Shown here piece after piece: positions 60,600 through 64,000 of a stretch of 64,000 bases of DNA. The stretch's first letter is position 1; every line of letters begins with the position of its first letter. The notes beneath the pieces were generated by a model. The model saw nothing but the letters and a program-made list of their open reading frames with translations. It did no database searches and was not told the DNA's origin. A program made the translations under genes and the position numbers. The stretch lies in contig FJUW01000001.1 of assembly GCA_900074885.1 (NCBI GenBank), positions 1,240,001-1,304,000 on the forward strand, given 5' to 3'. Source of the DNA: Rhynchosporium graminicola (lineage: Eukaryota > Ascomycota > Leotiomycetes > Helotiales > Ploettnerulaceae).

Positions 60600-63500
60600 A
60601 TAGATAACAGGGCCTAAGTTCATAAGTATCCCGGCAGAACTAGTATCCGACCCGGTATAGTATCGGACTAGTACTAGTATATATATATAAGGTGCTTTAT
60701 ACCCTATCTCTTTTCTTCTTCTTTCCTTATCTTTTTATTTTCTTCGTAGTAAACTATATAAGATCGCTCTTAGCCTCTCTACTCGTTTATTCTTACTTAT
60801 ATACCGCCTTAAGTCTTATATCGTTATATTAAATAAAAAGATTAAGATAGCCGGAGATAGCTTACTATAATATCTTATTACTAAGTTAGTTATTCGATAA
60901 CTACTCGTATATAGCCGAGATACTAGAGATCTCTTACATAACTATAAATCAGGGTTTAATTCAGCTTATCGTAAATAGTATAATAGAAGAGGTCTTCGCT
61001 AATACTCATTTAATAACTCCTTTAGTATAAAGGAATTATAAATAGATTTTAAAGAAAGTATAATAAATACTCCGGAACTTTAACTTCTACGTATCGCTAC
61101 TGAAATAGCTCTAATATACCCCTTTTTAAGCTACTAGAATAACTCTTAACTAATAAACTAGAGACTCCTCTAGTTCTAAAGGGACTTAACGCGACTCTCT
61201 TTACTTTACCTCTGAATCTAATCTATTATACTCTTCTTTACTCTAAATATCTCTTACTCTAGAGAACGTTAATACTTTATTAAGGAAGTACTAACTAAGA
61301 GGGAAAGGAAAACAAAAGCGAAATTCACTAAGAGTATAATCGCTAAGTACTCTTATTACCGTAAGTAACTCGAACCTGATCTGTTCCCTCTTATAATAAT
61401 TAGTAGACTAAGAGAAGAAAAATAACTCTCTAGAAGATACTATAGATAGACTAATCTCTATATAAGATAAGTTTCTTATAAGGGTCCCTCGCTTATTTTC
61501 GATTCTCTTACTAGAACTAATACTATAATCTCCGCGTATAGCGGAGTTTAATAAGCTAATAAACTTTATTCTAATATATAATACCGAGAGAGAGGATATT
61601 ATTCCTAATAAACTATCTCCCTCCCTTAGCGCCGAATCAGTAGAGTTACGCCTTAGGAAGTCTTATCTTACTAAGAAGATCCTGCCCTTAGATAATAGAT
61701 CGGACCTTACTTTCCTCTAATAAAGAGTATTAATATAAGACTAGCTAGCTATAAACGCTAATTATTACCTTACGGATTTCTCTTAGCGCGTTCTCGTATA
61801 GGAGCTAGTTACTAGATTAGCTAAAGAGTATCTTACGCCTTAGTACCTTACTAATAAGTTTAAGACTAGCGATAAAATAATCTCCTTACTAGAAGAGAAC
61901 TTCCTTACTAGTTTAGAAGAAGATAACTACTATAATACTTTCTACTACTTAGAAATATAATAACTTAGCTATATACGCGAGACCTTCGCCGAGTTTCGTA
62001 GTCGATTTTAAAGCGCTACTATCTAAAATAAGATTAAAAAGAAAGAGTAGTTCTTCTATATATAAGATAAGATTATACTATCCTTACGCGCTTTAACCCT
62101 TATTATTAAACTAATATAGAATAAGGACTACGCTTCTATAGTTAGATCCTTACTTTCTTTTAATACTAAACGTCGCTATAACTTAGAATATACTTATCCT
62201 AAGAAAGCTATTACCCCGGTATAGTACTATAAGCTTACTATTACTACTACGACCTCTACTAGTTCTACTCCTTACCGGTCCCTAAGCTTAGCCCCTCGAT
62301 AAACCACTCCTATACTATATATATATATCTCTACCCTAATATAGTCTAATACTCCCTCCGCGCTAAAACGCCCTACTACCTCGACTAGAGAACCCCTTAG
62401 GTATTATAGTTATAGATAGCTCGGTTATATTAAGCTAGACTACTCTAACTTGCCTAAGGTTTAATTAATCAACGAATTTCCGAAAGAGGATTAAGTAACT
62501 AAGGAAGTAATAGAAGATATACCCTCCGAATCTGGATTAATACTAGAGGGAAATAATAAGGCCTAGGTAAAAACTCCTTCCTAGGTCTATATAGGTATAA
62601 TCTCTCTAATCTGGACCTTAACTCCCTAATAAGAGATAAATAATTTATATACCTGACTATAGTTAGTATAAATAAGCTAAGAGTCTCTATAAGTAGCTTA
62701 ATCGATACCGGAGCGAATAATTATCTATTTATTAATCGTACTCTTACTAGACGACTATCAGAGGCCCTTAGTATTAAAATCGAGCTACTACTCTATTCTA
62801 TTCTAATACGTAAGTTCTAATAGTCTATTAGAACTTATATTACTTATTTCATACGTTTATACTTTTCTATTAATAGTAAGCGTATTTATAACTACTCTTT
62901 TATTCTCCTCGATTTAGAATAATAAGATATAATTATTAATATTAAATAGATATAACGATTTCAGGTTAAGCTAGATACGCTCTACTATAAGCTTCTATAG
63001 CCGGAACGCTATCTAGCTACCCTCTAATATAATAAGGAGATAATTATAACTCTACTGCCTTATAAACCTAGTATTAATCGATCTTACTAAATTAATACTA
63101 ATACGCGGGACTTAGCTATAAACTAGCTAGACTAATAGCGATTATACTAAATAGTAGCGATATAGTATATTAATATATTATCGTTATTATTTAATCTATT
63201 TCCGCTTATCGCTAAGGAATCCGAACCCTTTCCTGCTCCGAATTCATCGAGAAAGGTACTTGCGCTAAAACTCTACTATAAGTACTCCTTTTAACCTCTA
63301 AGGATCTAGAAACTAGTTCCGATTTACTAAATTAGTACTATAGCTTTTCACTTTAATATAAAACATAAAAGCTCCGAATTATTCTTTATTAGTATCTATA
63401 AGATAGACCGCCTCTTATAAGACTATCTAAATAGCGATTCTCCTAAGGATCCTGATACTAAATAACTTATAGCCGAAAAGCTACTAGAATAGTACTATAC

Positions 63501-64000
63501 TCTTAAGGAAGCCTTTTCTAAGCAGGATTCTAATATTCTTCTGCTATATCGCTTATATAATTATAAAATTATTCTAGAAGAACTATTACCTAATGTATAT
63601 TCGCCTCTATATTAGTATTCTATAGACGAACTATAAGTAACTAAGGAGTACTTTATAGAGAACTTAGATAAGGGATTTATCGAATCTAGCTAAAGTCCCT
63701 TTATATTACTTATACTATTCGTTAAGAAAGCTAATAGAGGATTACGCTTCTATATCGACTATTATAAGCTTAATACGATCACTCGAAAGGATTCCTACCT
63801 AATACCTAGGATTAATAAGCTCTTAACTCGTATATCTAAAGTAGTAATCTTTACTAAACTAGATATCCGAATAGTATTTAACTATATCTATATAGACTCC
63901 GAATCCGAGGAGTATACTACTTTCCGAACCCGCTTCAGATCTTATAAATATGAAGTACTACCTTTTAAGCTCTATAATAGATCTAGTATATACTAGCGAT
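60600..64000 (+). mobile_element. Ty3/gypsy element (gag to reverse transcriptase) running off the right edge
   Basis: LTR-like sequence with a TATA-rich core (about 60682-60692) comes first. Gag follows at about 61600-62200, with a zinc-knuckle remnant near 62400-62460 (RYYSYR-stop-LGYIKLDYSN, as from CX2CX4HX4C). The reverse transcriptase is well legible at about 63690-63995: FVKKANRGLRFYIDYYKLN, KVVIFTKLDIRIVFNYIYID, SEEYTTFRTRFRSYKYEVLP. It is the same domain family as in the nested minus-strand element, but on the opposite strand. The catalytic YxDD and all later domains lie beyond position 64000. Boundaries are approximate. Confidence 0.7.

Larger units (their letters stand above)
42950..64000. 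other. AT-rich, RIP-degraded retrotransposon block
   Basis: From about 42,950 the sequence becomes strongly AT-rich, with TA-dense words, few CA or TG dinucleotides by eye, and TAG/TAA stops every few codons. This is the outcome expected of repeat-induced point mutation (C to T, mainly at CA, on both strands). TAG is found where conserved motifs require Gln or Trp (for example the Trp of DLKHAYW in a reverse transcriptase at about 55590). No intact gene was seen through to the right edge. Confidence 0.9.

Noticed and set aside
1..64000. CRISPR arrays, prokaryotic operons, tRNA or rRNA genes
   Set aside because: None seen. The intron structure and gene families are eukaryotic, and the tandem repeats present are microsatellites or transposon-derived.

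Overview
The window is nuclear DNA of a filamentous ascomycete (Pezizomycotina). The evidence is short GT-AG introns of about 50-150 bp with CTAAC/CTAAT-like branch sites, a Zn(II)2Cys6 regulator, a PalI/SUR7 protein, an ENA-type P-ATPase, a LaeA-like methyltransferase, and a long AT-rich block of retrotransposons showing the marks of repeat-induced point mutation (RIP). A Leotiomycetes-like host is plausible, but I cannot fix the species.

Layout. Positions 1-43,000 are gene-bearing. Genes that read intact after splicing are: a HAD phosphatase (minus, cut by the left edge), coatomer epsilon (2338-3384), an acidic hypothetical protein (3617-4423) divergent from a WW-like/kinase protein (4739-6408), a Zn2Cys6 regulator (10906-12652), a multi-pass membrane protein (24860-26723), a small secreted protein (27740-28207), a 253-aa conserved-looking protein (31326-32166), an FAD monooxygenase (35169-36941) and a PalI-like membrane protein (39137-39978).

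Between them lie broken genes: a CCHC zinc-knuckle protein (8098-10054), a MARVEL membrane protein (16084-16889), an ENA Na+-ATPase (17864-21631), a short one-pass membrane protein (23939-24382) and a LaeA-like methyltransferase (32963-34122). The ENA gene carries a 151-bp TG...CA insertion with a 5-bp target duplication, exactly inside the codons of its phosphorylation motif. The MARVEL gene is thrown out of frame by one extra unit of a tetranucleotide repeat. A decayed 597-bp Mutator-like element with 48-bp terminal inverted repeats sits at 15373-15969.

From about 42,950 to 64,000 the base composition drops sharply and no usable reading frame remains. The block holds at least three, probably four, Ty3/gypsy-type elements. 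One complete minus-strand element (47353-54143, with 235-bp LTRs, an ATACG target duplication and a 653-bp assembly gap) is inserted in the pol gene of a plus-strand element. Inside it is a perfect-looking 535-bp tandem duplication. Two further plus-strand gypsy remnants follow, the last running off the right edge in its reverse transcriptase.

The theme is a boundary between ordinary housekeeping genes and a RIP-silenced transposon compartment, with accessory genes decaying on the gene side. All splice junctions were inferred by eye from frame continuity, splice consensus and remembered family motifs. No alignment was run.
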